DNA from: a virus
Length of the DNA: 64,000 nucleotides
Virus record (IMG/VR): IMGVR_UViG_3300022821_000014
Coordinates: 1-64,000 of that record
Strand: one strand, 5' to 3'
Below, in pieces: positions 34,901-42,598 of this stretch; position 1 is the first letter of the stretch; each line of letters starts with the position of its first letter. The notes beneath the pieces are model-generated. The model did not search any database and had not been told where the DNA came from. It worked only from the letters and a program-made list of their open reading frames with translations. The translations under genes were made by a program, and so were the position numbers.

Positions 34901-35800
34901 AATTAGTGTATCACTAGAAAAACATGGGTTAGTTGATACTGTTCCGAATCCTACTGATTCGTAGGCGTCTGCTGGAGAGTATTTCTTAACTGTATCCCAG
35001 AACAGAAGTCCAGGCTCAGCTGATTCATGGGCTGACTCAATAATTTCGTGCCAAAGCTCTGCTGCATCGACCCAGGCTTCGACCTTTGGGTCTACTTTTT
35101 GAGTGATGGGCCAGCGAAGCTGAACTTCTTGACCCTTCTTGACTGCATTCATAAACTCATCCGAAAGTCGAATGGAAATGTTGGCTCCAGTCACACGCTT
35201 GCGGTCACGTTTGATGTTGATAAACGTGCGAATTTCTGGGTGGTGTACTGAGATTGAGAGCATTAGTGCACCTCGACGCCCTCCTTGTCCTACTTCACGA
35301 CAGGTGTTTGAAAAACGATCCATGAAAACAGCTATACCATCCGTAGTCCTTGCTGCATTTGCCGTTAGGAGACCTTGAGGTCGGATACTTGAGATGTCAA
35401 AGCCAACACCGCCTCGGCGCTTCATCAGCTGAGCCTGTTCTTGGTCTGTCTTAAGGATACCTCCGTAAGAATCATACGGCTCCTCAATCACAAAACAGTT
35501 GGATAGAGACATAACCTGATAAGGGTTTCCGACACCAGCCATCGGCGATCCTTGGGGGATTATGTATTTGAAATCTTTGAGGTACTGGTAAATTGCCTCT
35601 TCGGACAGCCCGTTTTTAAACTTACCTTCAATTCTTGCAAACTCGCTTGCAAGCCTCCTGTGCATATCTTCAGGAGTTGTTTCTTCTAAACCACCTCTTG
35701 GGTTGTTTATAGCATATTTTGTAATAAAAACATTGGCTGCTAGTTCATCGTTCTTGAAATATTTTAGTGATTGCTTATGTGCTTCTTCGAATGTTGCCAT
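31955..35800 (-). CDS. nrdJ: Class II ribonucleotide reductase (NrdJ) with intein
   Basis: The precursor has 1281 residues, of which 816 remain after splicing. The adenosylcobalamin-dependent enzyme reduces ribonucleotides to deoxyribonucleotides. Visible features: an N-terminal 292-residue extein with SPMAGVGNPYQVMSLSNCFV and RRGGVGFDISSIRP, an intein from residue 293 to 757, and CGEITLSPYDSCRLL. A C-terminal zinc site carries two Cys pairs (CPNC and CQGC, ending KCG), as expected for NrdJ. The intein splits the conserved NPCGE, whose Cys is the thiyl-radical residue. Splicing is therefore needed for activity. It sits upstream of the replicative helicase in this run. Confidence 0.92.
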   Translation of the reverse strand: MATFEEAHKQSLKYFKNDELAANVFITKYAINNPRGGLEETTPEDMHRRLASEFARIEGKFKNGLSEEAIYQYLKDFKYIIPQGSPMAGVGNPYQVMSLSNCFVIEEPYDSYGGILKTDQEQAQLMKRRGGVGFDISSIRPQGLLTANAARTTDGIAVFMDRFSNTCREVGQGGRRGALMLSISVHHPEIRTFINIKRDRKRVTGANISIRLSDEFMNAVKKGQEVQLRWPITQKVDPKVEAWVDAAELWHEIIESAHESAEPGLLFWDTVKKYSPADAYESVGFGTVSTNPCFSSDTLIALADGRDAVSIKQLADEGKDVLLYSVNPKNGHVEIKTGRNPRLTNLNQKLLKITLDDGTTLRVTPNHKMILRDGQTKNARDLVPGDSLPSFSKTPVCMNKSGNKYYQVKTETRSAEPKKRYEHRLIAEATQGKLWTEKYQAEKQNGWVKGGLVVHHKDYDGTNNDPDNLEIMTFREHQQFHATHDNNGSNNGKFLGKKSKEIYKEALNFTQDLGRRFSHQEWQDFAKNKGLPQTFSKMHHAVLGRSPAELSMLCASTLGYEHTDKDPRLVRTLQEMIRQGYEAFISDNTVQVKKECETCATSFVTEHNRREISFCTHACSLEYVNSDQSINAKRTKAINRKAKEKAELRMRDQIKIWSSLQYELGRKPLAKEWETACKQENVPFRLGQKIKHGFKSYSEVCDAGIEYNHKIVLVEEVEGTHSVYNITVDDSHTVGIITGITGQQDGTKSFKGTFAHNCGEITLSPYDSCRLLLVNSVTFVKNPFTAEAAFDWEEFANVVQDSQRLMDDLVELELEAIDRILAKIDADPEPPDVKKMEADLWNKIRTTAENGRRTGLGLTAVGDAVAAMNVVYGSPESIELINEIYKNLALNSHRSSVKLAEERGAFPVYDYELEKDHPFINRIMDLDPEMKKSWQKYGRRNIANTTTAPAGSVSVLTQTTSGIEPAFMLSYKRRRKINPGDHDARVDFVDDMGDKWQEYTVYHHWFKKWMEVTGKSDPKDSPYHGATSNDINWLNKVKAQAAAQQWVCHSISNTTNVPEDTTVDTIKDIYMAGWETGCKGVTVYRDKCRTGVLVSEDEIRSSDKFAYHHAPKRPGQLPCDIYHMQVRGEKWNFFVGIYDDKPYEIFAGRSEHIHLPRSRKRGVIKKNGTYNLYTGEGENELVIKDLASVFANTTESAFTRTVSLALRHGAPVQYVTEQIEKGADKDNEMFTMAKGLMRVLKHYIENGTKPSLKKCPNCSSKDLAYQEGCITCQGCGHSKCG
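33530..34924 (-). mobile_element. NrdJ intein with HNH endonuclease
   Basis: The 465-residue intein starts at Cys293 (CFSSDTLIALADGRDA) after STNP and ends AHN before CGEIT, so nucleophiles at both junctions are Cys. Block B is seen as VTPNHKMIL. The final blocks are HSVYNITVDDSHTV, then GTFAHN. The central part contains an HNH nuclease motif: VVHHKDYDGTNNDPDNLEIM, then HQQFHATH. A Cys-x2-Cys pair follows at about 596-599 and 615-619. Endonuclease and splicing parts are both intact by eye. Confidence 0.88.
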
Positions 35801-35822
35801 TGATTATACCTGGTGTTTCAGT

Positions 35823-37220
35823 TCAGCTGCCTGACTTGTTGCTCTGTATCTCACGAAGCTTCCTTCGAATGAAGGAATGGTCGTCAGAGCCCATGTCGCT
35901 TGAGTATTCAGCAACTTCGTCATCTGTCAGGATACGAAGCTTAGACTTAGCTGTGTCAAGGTGAATTTGATATTTGATGCCATCGACGCCAGCTCGGTTC
36001 TTCGCAATGAAGATATTGCCGAAACCATTGGCCTTTTGTGCTGACTTTCTTGAAAGCCCTACAACAAAATCTGCTACGTGTGCCTGACCATAGCCTTCAG
36101 CCATGTTAGTCAGATCGACAACATCATTTTGAGCGCCTTCCTTGTTGGACTGAATTGCTGTCCAACAAGGAACATCAATTTCAGTCGCAAGCTGTCGCAA
36201 CTCTTCCATGACCTTTTTTAGCTCCATGCGAAGCAAGTCATAACGCTCGGAAGACCTCATGATGCCTGCGTAATCTACAATAATGACATCGGGTCGGAAA
36301 TTCTGTGTGGCAAGTTTCTCAATATGCCCACGCAAAGTCATAGCCGTAACTGAAGAAGTAGGGTAGTACTTGATTCGTAGACGACCTAGATTCTCTGCGT
36401 TATCCTGGTAGAACTCTTGGATCGCAGCTTTGTGGTCAAAACATTCAAGACTTGGAAGGTCCAAGATGTGTGAATCATAGCGAATGCCCATGGCACGTTC
36501 ATTCAACTCAAAAGTGTAATGGACAACGTTCTTCTGCTTTAGGAGAGCTTGTGCACCGACGTGCACCAGGAAGTGAGATTTGCCGACACCAGTAGGTGCT
36601 ACACAAACGCCTAGCTCACCAGCACCGAGTCCGCCGTTCAGGATCTTCCGCTGGTCCAACTCGGTAATTCCTGTTGGAACTGTACGGCGGTAGGTTTCTG
36701 AGTAGCGGCTTTCAACGTCTTCAAAAAGATCAAGACCTGGGGAGTGGTGGTTTCCAGCGTGAATCGCTTTCTTCACTATCTCGATTACCTTGTCGTAATT
36801 TTCTGATTCAACCAGGTCAACCGACTGCATTAGTGCGTGTGTGAGCCTTCTACGTTTGCACCAGTCTAATGATTTGTCCTTTACAAGGGGAAGGTCGCCC
36901 AGATCTTCGTGCGTTTTGACCCTCTTTAGGAAAGTCTTTACCTGGTCAAGAAGTACTGCGTCATGTTTGTTTTTCAACTGCTCCTTTAGTTCAGAAATAA
37001 GCAGGTCGATTGAAGGAAACTCTTTGTACTTCTGGTAATACCCGAGGTGCGTGGCTGCTACGAGTCTGAGATGTGCTAGGGTAAAGTACTCTGTGTCGAG
37101 AACCTCGTTCATCTGAGCCGCCCATGGGCGATCTACGATGAGTGCTTGGACAATCTTCGCTTGGAAGTTCTTGTCAAATGAAAAGTGTTGTTTTGGTGGT
37201 GTTGGCATTTCTTCGGTCAT
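35823..37220 (-). CDS. Replicative DNA helicase, DnaB/gp41-like
   Basis: The 465-residue protein has Walker A APTGVGKS (208-215) and Walker B DVIIVDYAG (about 312-320). The helicase core ends in a region with FIAKNRAGVDG, the DnaB 'R-finger' motif region. The N-terminal ~160 residues are helical, as in DnaB-like hexameric helicases and T4 gp41. It unwinds duplex DNA ahead of the polymerase, moving 5' to 3' on the lagging strand. It is divergent from the tagged Nudix gene across a 211-base region and close to the RNR gene. Confidence 0.88.
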   Translation of the reverse strand: MTEEMPTPPKQHFSFDKNFQAKIVQALIVDRPWAAQMNEVLDTEYFTLAHLRLVAATHLGYYQKYKEFPSIDLLISELKEQLKNKHDAVLLDQVKTFLKRVKTHEDLGDLPLVKDKSLDWCKRRRLTHALMQSVDLVESENYDKVIEIVKKAIHAGNHHSPGLDLFEDVESRYSETYRRTVPTGITELDQRKILNGGLGAGELGVCVAPTGVGKSHFLVHVGAQALLKQKNVVHYTFELNERAMGIRYDSHILDLPSLECFDHKAAIQEFYQDNAENLGRLRIKYYPTSSVTAMTLRGHIEKLATQNFRPDVIIVDYAGIMRSSERYDLLRMELKKVMEELRQLATEIDVPCWTAIQSNKEGAQNDVVDLTNMAEGYGQAHVADFVVGLSRKSAQKANGFGNIFIAKNRAGVDGIKYQIHLDTAKSKLRILTDDEVAEYSSDMGSDDHSFIRRKLREIQSNKSGS

Positions 37221-37431
37221 TTACTGCTCCTGTTTTGGCCTTGTAGAGAAAAGTCTGCCATCCTCGAATAGGTGTTTAAACGAGTCTGGTACGTTCGTAA
37301 CCTACGAGCCTGGCAGTAGACAATTGCGGAGCATCGTAGCTTAAAGAGATCCGTCGTGGACAAAATTCCAAGGTAGACCAAAATGATTTGTTTACTATTT
37401 TGTTTGTAAAATACGCATAAAACACGTATTT
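37221..37431. other. Divergent intergenic region, 211 bp
   Basis: This is one of the longest non-coding gaps in the window, lying between the helicase (minus) and the tagged Nudix gene (plus). It must carry promoters for both. AT-rich sequence near 37385-37430, with TTTGTTTACTATTTTG and TAAAAT-like boxes, would suit them, but no convincing -35/-10 pair with 17-base spacing was found. No hairpin or tRNA was recognised. Confidence 0.5.
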
Positions 37432-37995
37432 ATGGTTATGAAAAAAGGCTACCTAAAACAGCTAATCGAAATGGCCGTTTCGGCGGTCCTAAAAGAAATT
37501 GATAATAATGATGAATCTCATCTAGTGCCAGATGAACAAGGTGAATTTCATTCATCGGATGGTGACGATTCTAGATTTTGGGGTAATCGTGGGGCAGGTA
37601 TTTTACTGGTCGCTCAAGATACGGGCAAACTTCTTCTTGTCCTCCGTAGCGGTTATGTGAATGAACCAGGTACCTGGGGCGTCCCAGGCGGGAAGATAGA
37701 TGATGAGGATGAATCCCCAAGTGTTGCGGCCAATAGAGAAGCTGAGGAGGAGCTAGGATACTCGGGCCCTATAGACCTCGTCCCTGCTCATGTCTTCAAA
37801 TCAGGCAAGTTTCGATTCTACAACTTCATTGGTGTCGTACCAAATGAGTTTAAACCCACACTTGACTGGGAAAATGATGATGTAGGTTGGTTTTCAATTA
37901 ACGACCTTCCTTCACCACTACATTTCGGTATTCAATCACTGCTAACAAACTCCGAAAATCAAATCCTAGACGTGTTCAACTCAGTAGGTCATTAG
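37432..37995 (+). CDS. Nudix hydrolase with N-terminal tag
   Basis: The 187-residue protein starts with a tag-like helix (KKGYLKQLIEMAVSAVLKEI), then an acidic linker, then a Nudix domain. GTWGVPGGKIDDEDE begins the Nudix box, which is two residues longer than the usual G-x5-E-x7-REUxEExGU because of the ESPSVAAN insertion before REAEEELGY. The substrate is unknown. The tag suggests it may be carried in the virion with the other tagged proteins. It is one of the plus-strand genes and ends overlapping the exonuclease gene by 15 bases. Confidence 0.78.
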   Translation: MVMKKGYLKQLIEMAVSAVLKEIDNNDESHLVPDEQGEFHSSDGDDSRFWGNRGAGILLVAQDTGKLLLVLRSGYVNEPGTWGVPGGKIDDEDESPSVAANREAEEELGYSGPIDLVPAHVFKSGKFRFYNFIGVVPNEFKPTLDWENDDVGWFSINDLPSPLHFGIQSLLTNSENQILDVFNSVGH

Positions 37996-38994
37996 CAGAC
38001 GCATTTCGCTTGTAAACTTCTCAAAGTCAAAAGCGATTGCCATTCCTGAAGCCAATACGTCCTTGATCAAAGCGATCTTATCCATCTTGGGCTCGTGGTT
38101 TTCAGCGATATGAGTTATCTTGGCAATCTCTTTCGCAGATAGCATTGCTGAAGACAGGTGCATGAGTTTCCAATTGCGCTTTACAATATCTTCTGATTCA
38201 CGAACTTGCTTGAAGACCTTTTGCCGAGCCTTAGCCGCTACTTGCTTATCACAGAATTCCATAATCATACCAGTGTTCAGGTCCATAGATCTATCAGCAA
38301 TTTGTGGGAATCTCTTGACAACCGTCTTTAGCCCAACTCCTGCGACGCCGTGAAGGTTGTCACTGTTATCACCGACAAGGGCACGGGCCATACAGAAATT
38401 TCGAGGTGCTATTCCATACTTTTCAAAAATTTTATCGCCATCATAAACCGTTCTTGTCGCATGATCATAGATGGTTACACTGTCGTCTTCTAGCAGCTGA
38501 TAGAAATCTTTGTCGTTCGACACAATAATTTTATCGGTTGAGTCACTTCTAAAGTGTTGCGATACTAGATAAGCAAGCACATCGTCACATTCTGTGCCAC
38601 TTACAAAGACTTGACACACAGGTGTATGTTTTAATAGCTTGTATAACTGTGACAGTTGTTTAACTTTAGTTTCACCGTCTGTTACGAGTGTATCTCGCAT
38701 AGAGGCAGTCCCTGCCTTGAGCTTCTTAAACTCTTTAATTTTGCCTCTATTGGCTTTGTATTCCTTGTAGATTTTACGGCGTCGGGCTGAGCCGCCGCCC
38801 GTTTCCCATACAACAAACACCTTGGACGGTGCAAAGGTGTCAATAGCGTAGTTTAAAAAACGAAGAAAGCCTACTACTCCTCCGATTGGCTCGCTTTTCG
38901 AGCTAACAGTTTGGTTGACCAAATAATGGCGGATAAACACATTTAATCCGTCTATGAACAGGTATGGCCTATTTTTTTTCTCTCTGGTACTCAC
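37981..38994 (-). CDS. 5'-3' exonuclease/flap endonuclease (RNase H-type)
   Basis: The 337-residue protein has the PIN/FEN N-terminal YLFIDGLNVFIRHYL with the first metal-binding Asp. FVVWETGGGSARRRKIYKEY is the arch-type region. TECDDVLAYL and IVSNDKDFYQLL are acidic metal ligands. VGDNSDNLHGVAGVGLKTV is the helix-hairpin-helix DNA-binding loop. Such enzymes remove RNA primers and flaps during lagging-strand synthesis (T4 RNase H). It lies with helicase, RecA, SSB and dUTPase in the replication block. Confidence 0.85.
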   Translation of the reverse strand: MSTREKKNRPYLFIDGLNVFIRHYLVNQTVSSKSEPIGGVVGFLRFLNYAIDTFAPSKVFVVWETGGGSARRRKIYKEYKANRGKIKEFKKLKAGTASMRDTLVTDGETKVKQLSQLYKLLKHTPVCQVFVSGTECDDVLAYLVSQHFRSDSTDKIIVSNDKDFYQLLEDDSVTIYDHATRTVYDGDKIFEKYGIAPRNFCMARALVGDNSDNLHGVAGVGLKTVVKRFPQIADRSMDLNTGMIMEFCDKQVAAKARQKVFKQVRESEDIVKRNWKLMHLSSAMLSAKEIAKITHIAENHEPKMDKIALIKDVLASGMAIAFDFEKFTSEMRLLMTY

Positions 38995-39164
38995 GCATTT
39001 TCCTTATTTTTGATCCGCATGTTTTTGTTGCCTTATGATACACGACGCACAACGAGTGGGCATTCAACTGTTACTGTGGTAAGCAGCACCTGGTGCCAAT
39101 ACATTCTAGGACGCCTTCTTTCTTGTTTAAAGACCTTTCCACACTCATGTGAAACCAGCCAAAA

Positions 39165-39422
39165 TCAGTTTGAGCATTCAACTATGAAGTTGGTTTCACC
39201 ATTATTAAATCTTTCAACGTGGATAAGTTCATATTCTTGCTCATGTCTGCAAAGACAAATGTTGTTGTCACAACCGACATAACTGACATCGAGTTCTTTG
39301 CATGCCTGCTCACAAAAAAAAGCTGGCTTGAGCATATCATGAACTTTAAAACCTACAAGGAAGAAGAAAGGCAGCATCAAGATGAACCCTAGAATTAAAT
39401 GCTCGAACTGGTGTCTAGTCAT
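39165..39422 (-). CDS. Small membrane protein with Cys-rich tail, 85 aa
   Basis: Residues 9-28 ([19 protein letters not shown]) form one transmembrane helix. The following part contains five or more Cys ([19 protein letters not shown] and ICLC) and ends in charged strands. The Cys pattern suggests an exported domain with disulfides or metal. It precedes dUTPase in the minus direction, overlapping it slightly. No family recognised. Confidence 0.5.
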   Translation of the reverse strand: MTRHQFEHLILGFILMLPFFFLVGFKVHDMLKPAFFCEQACKELDVSYVGCDNNICLCRHEQEYELIHVERFNNGETNFIVECSN

Positions 39423-39928
39423 TTATATCCTGTGGAACCAAGTCCACCATCTCCCCGTTCTGTATCTTCAAGAGTCTCTACCGTGTGAATAGAAGGTTGC
39501 TCAACACGAGCGATTACCATTTGTGCGATGCGGTCCCCAGAAGCAATAGCAAATTCTTCTTGGCTATGGTTAATAAGGATCACTTTTAATTCACCACGAT
39601 AATCAGAATCAATTGTCCCTGGAGAGTTGAGGACGGTAATACCATATTTTGCTGCTAGGCCGCTACGTGGTCTTATTTGAGCCTCAAAGCCTTTGGGCAA
39701 TGACATGGCTAGTCCTGTAGATACAATAGCAGAGCGTCCTGGAGGCAGTACTACGGCTTCTGTGGCACTCAGATCCATTCCAGCTGCTTCTGAGGATTTA
39801 TACTCGGGTATCTTTGCCCAGCGGTTAAGTCTTTTGAAACAAATAGCTATCTCTTTTCCTAGAAGAGCTTTTCTGGGCGGTTCGACCCATCGTGGGTCAT
39901 CAGTCTTGTAATCTTCTTTGTACTTCAT
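39419..39928 (-). CDS. dut: dUTPase
   Basis: All five dUTPase motifs are visible in the 169-residue protein: [36 protein letters not shown] and the C-terminal [10 protein letters not shown]. It hydrolyses dUTP to dUMP and pyrophosphate, keeping uracil out of DNA and feeding ThyX. The trimeric enzyme needs the C-terminal motif, which is complete here. The first 40 residues are an extra N-terminal segment. Confidence 0.95.
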   Translation of the reverse strand: MKYKEDYKTDDPRWVEPPRKALLGKEIAICFKRLNRWAKIPEYKSSEAAGMDLSATEAVVLPPGRSAIVSTGLAMSLPKGFEAQIRPRSGLAAKYGITVLNSPGTIDSDYRGELKVILINHSQEEFAIASGDRIAQMVIARVEQPSIHTVETLEDTERGDGGLGSTGYK

Positions 39929-40389
39929 TTGTCTTGTTCCATGTCTAGAATGATAATAGGTGTATAGATGCCTTCGTCGGTCACATAATACATTCCTCCT
40001 TCTACAATTGTCTTGTCAAAATAAACCCGAACGGTTTCCATCTCATCAACAACTGAGTCTTGAAAATTCAATTCTCCATGTGTGTACTTACCTTTGTCTA
40101 CAAGATTGTCGTATGCAAACTTTGCACGGAAGCAGAGAAGGTGTTCCAGGATCAAATGCGGTCCCCTAGAAGTTACAATAACTCCTTTGCCGCTGTTCTC
40201 ACGAGAAATATTCCTAATCAATTCTGCCAAACCTTTGTTCCATTGAAATTTGTCAAAAAAGAACGGCGCTCCCGCTTTTATAGCTTCTTCTGGGGGAATT
40301 GGTTCGCTGGTGTCTTGATCAATATATACACCTGGCTTCTTCGACCAGAATTTCAATTTGCCCGACTTCTCTTTTAACTCGTACTCCAT
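39925..40389 (-). CDS. Hypothetical protein, 154 aa
   Basis: The family is not recognised. The protein starts [19 protein letters not shown], then [15 protein letters not shown]. Later strands ([20 protein letters not shown]) give a mixed alpha/beta pattern. Its beginning (FWSKKPG...ID) weakly parallels that of the next gene (YWSRLPG...VD), suggesting a distant pair. It is co-transcribed with dut and the recA C-piece. Confidence 0.5.
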   Translation of the reverse strand: MEYELKEKSGKLKFWSKKPGVYIDQDTSEPIPPEEAIKAGAPFFFDKFQWNKGLAELIRNISRENSGKGVIVTSRGPHLILEHLLCFRAKFAYDNLVDKGKYTHGELNFQDSVVDEMETVRVYFDKTIVEGGMYYVTDEGIYTPIIILDMEQDK

Positions 40390-40405
40390 ACTACCTCTTC
40401 AACCA

Positions 40406-40813
40406 CTAGCCTATTATGACCAATTCAACATGTCCACTATCCTTAATCGACAGGAACAAACTTTCTGTTTTAAACTTGTCAATCTTATACAGTGGAATTT
40501 CTGTACCAGCTAGAATCAAGCTGCCAAAAACAACTTCGTCTGTGTTACAAGGACTAATCTCTGGTGGTCTAAAATTAATGAGAACTTCCATGATTACGCT
40601 AACCAAACTTTCAGGGTCGAGTGAGATCGCCTTGACAATTCCAAGCTCATCTTGTATTGACATTATTAGTGGCATGAGGGTATGATACCACTCGTATACA
40701 CTGTACCGACCTGTACTCCCACTATTCCAGTCATCTGATAACACATCACCTGTTTTGGGGTCTACTAGCTTTCCTGGCAATCTTGACCAATATCTTCTGG
40801 TGGCGAGTTTCAC
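40406..40813 (-). CDS. Hypothetical protein, 135 aa
   Basis: Not recognised. The start codon overlaps the stop of the RecA C-piece (ATGA), so it is likely translated with it. It begins ATRRYWSRLPGKLVDPKTGD, has a helical middle (WYHTLMPLIMSIQDELGIV) and ends in alternating hydrophobic strands. A small co-factor of recombination is possible by position only. Confidence 0.5.
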   Translation of the reverse strand: MKLATRRYWSRLPGKLVDPKTGDVLSDDWNSGSTGRYSVYEWYHTLMPLIMSIQDELGIVKAISLDPESLVSVIMEVLINFRPPEISPCNTDEVVFGSLILAGTEIPLYKIDKFKTESLFLSIKDSGHVELVIIG

Positions 40814-41841
40814 TTTCCATGCGCCTTTAGTGCCTCAGCCTCTTCAACGGAATCCTTGTTTACACCCGCAAAAGTCAAATGTTCCTTTGCATCACGTTGC
40901 ATGACCAATGCATCGGTATATAGTGCGTCAACGTACTCTTGGTAAGCAGGGTTGTAAAGAACCCTGTTGAAATTAGGCTTGTAGAATTTTTCCTCAACAA
41001 GAATTTCACCCGTACTCTGGTCAGTCACAGTGAATGTTTTCCAAGCAGCTGTGCCAGCGACGAGGATCGATTTCCCGTTATGAACTACACCGTAAGCATC
41101 CTTATCTTGTTTGATAACTTCCGTACAATGTGCACGAAACAAGTCAAAAACTTCTTCATGTTCAACAACGCCGACGCCGAAGATAATCTGGAACTCACAA
41201 GTGCGGAATGGCCGAGCTACACGGTTCTTGATCGTCTTGGCTTTCACCTTAATGCCAATGACGTTCCCTGCATTATCTTTAATTTGCTGCTGCCCAGTAG
41301 AAGAAATACGAACACGGACTGAACTTGCGTAAGGGATAGCCATCCCACCAGGTGTTGTAGTGTTGTGGTTAATAAACCCTTCAGCAATATAGTTGTGAGT
41401 GTCTTCCACTTCGCAATCAACAACTTGTATGGGGTGTTGTACTTGTTCAGCACCAATGTAGTCTTCAAGACGAATATACTCGCCATCAACAAAGATCTTA
41501 TGGTCTTTGGTGCCGTGAAGAGTATTTGCTTGGTAGTGCTCGTCTGCATTTTGTTTGACGACAAACGTTTTCAGTGGCTTCCAAACTTCCTGCTTGGATT
41601 CGTGATCATATGAGAGGATTTCATATTTTTCATGTTCTATATTGTAGATTTCTGGCGTATTTAGATCTTCTATACCTATACGTTTTGCCAATTCACGAAA
41701 TGTGATTTCCTCTTCCACGAACTGACGTTCATGCCTTGTTTCAAGATTGTGTTTTTTTATTTCGGTTTCCATAAGTTTCTGTCTTTCGGTGGCAAGCTTC
41801 ACACAATGTTCTTCCGTTTGAGGTTCTCCAAAGAGGTTCAT
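40810..41841 (-). CDS. recA: RecA C-terminal piece preceded by split-intein C-half
   Basis: The ATG at 41841 has GAGG nine bases upstream. The 343-residue product holds about 160 residues of intein, then TTTPGGMAIPYASSVRVRIS. This is the RecA L2 loop and the core strand that follows it. The C-extein continues RFCEF-type strands to KEHLTFAGVNKDS, 183 residues. The rest of RecA is encoded separately upstream and must be joined by trans-splicing. RecA/UvsX drives strand exchange in phage recombination-dependent replication. The gene's start lies inside the end of the intervening endonuclease frame. Confidence 0.85.
   Translation of the reverse strand: MNLFGEPQTEEHCVKLATERQKLMETEIKKHNLETRHERQFVEEEITFRELAKRIGIEDLNTPEIYNIEHEKYEILSYDHESKQEVWKPLKTFVVKQNADEHYQANTLHGTKDHKIFVDGEYIRLEDYIGAEQVQHPIQVVDCEVEDTHNYIAEGFINHNTTTPGGMAIPYASSVRVRISSTGQQQIKDNAGNVIGIKVKAKTIKNRVARPFRTCEFQIIFGVGVVEHEEVFDLFRAHCTEVIKQDKDAYGVVHNGKSILVAGTAAWKTFTVTDQSTGEILVEEKFYKPNFNRVLYNPAYQEYVDALYTDALVMQRDAKEHLTFAGVNKDSVEEAEALKAHGK
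41362..41841 (-). mobile_element. C-part of an atypically split RecA intein
   Basis: This piece carries almost all intein blocks: LHGTKDHKIF (block B), VDCEVEDTHNYIAEG (block F), then INHN with the terminal Asn and Thr as +1 nucleophile. The first ~40 residues (to about RHERQFVEE) overlap the endonuclease frame. EITFRELAKRIG onward looks like intein. The splice partner is only 14 residues long, so the break falls near the S1-type site close to the intein N-terminus. Confidence 0.8.
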
Positions 41842-42598
41842 ATCTTTTTGCCTCTTCAACAGATTTGATATTACCTTCTTCTAAAAGCAAACAAAAAGGA
41901 TAAATGTGATCTACGTGCAATTTTTCTGTTCTATCGCATCTGATGCATTTGTGCTCATCACGTTTCAGAGCACTCTGCCTCCATTTTCGATATGCGTAAC
42001 TTTTCCTAATCAAACTAGCGGTTTTCGTTAAACCACTTTTCCAATTTGGATTTTTTTCTTTTCTTTTTGGGTTTGCTTTATTGTATCTTATTATCCAAGA
42101 ACGCAATTTTTTCCTGTGTTCCTCGGTCGGCTGATATCTTGGACTTGGTATAGCTTTTATTGGATAAAACTGGCTAAGCTTGTCTATAATTCGTTTTGTT
42201 TTTCTTAGTTTGAGATTTAGTTTATTGGCTATGTGCCCGTAAGGTACTTCCGCCTGGCACAATGCAATTATTTGTTCATAATCTTCTGGTGATAAATCCT
42301 GGGGCAGGTATTTGATCTGCTTTTTAGCGCACTGATCCCGAACATATCTGCGATAAACCCTATCGGAAATTCCTAGTTTAGTCTTAATCCACCTGGGCGG
42401 GACGAACCTTTTATCCCAATAACCGTGAAGTTATTTAACTTGTTCCTCCGAAAGGATAACCTTCTGAGCTTCTCCAATGTTTCTTCGCCGCTCTTTCGAA
42501 AAGACCTTTCCCGTATTCGCTGCTGCGATTTTCCGCCTTGTTTCTTTTGAGTGTGCATACCTTTTTTTGTTCTTTGCTGGTTTCATGCAGCTAAACAT
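41741..42598 (-). pseudogene. HNH homing endonuclease between the recA pieces, with in-frame stop
   Basis: From the ATG at 42598, overlapping the end of the N-piece, the frame encodes a NUMOD3-like segment (HSKETRRKIAAANTGKVF), then EEQVK and TAA at 42431-42433. The same frame then runs on without interruption: HGYWDKRFVPPRWIKTKLG, then a helix-turn-helix-like region. It ends with a zinc HNH, CIRCDRTEKLHVDHIYPF followed by NGRTLCEACHRK, stopping at 41741. One nonsense change separates the two halves. The downstream half has no good ATG. It appears to be an inactivated endonuclease that earlier placed itself in the intein. Confidence 0.65.

Noticed and set aside
37221-37431. tRNA or attachment site in the longest gap
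   Set aside because: No cloverleaf, CCA end or direct repeats could be seen.
39000-39164. Possible Cys-rich ORF between the exonuclease and the small membrane protein
   Set aside because: The best frame (with HECGKVFKQ) has no start codon before an internal Met; 25-codon alternatives have no Shine-Dalgarno.
41741-42262. HNH ORF as an independent gene starting at TTG 42262
   Set aside because: The same frame extends upstream to the TAA at 42431 with conserved-looking sequence, so the TTG is not the natural start.
42373-42558. Separate 61-codon frame in the recA endonuclease region
   Set aside because: Out-of-frame shadow of the NUMOD3/HNH reading frame.
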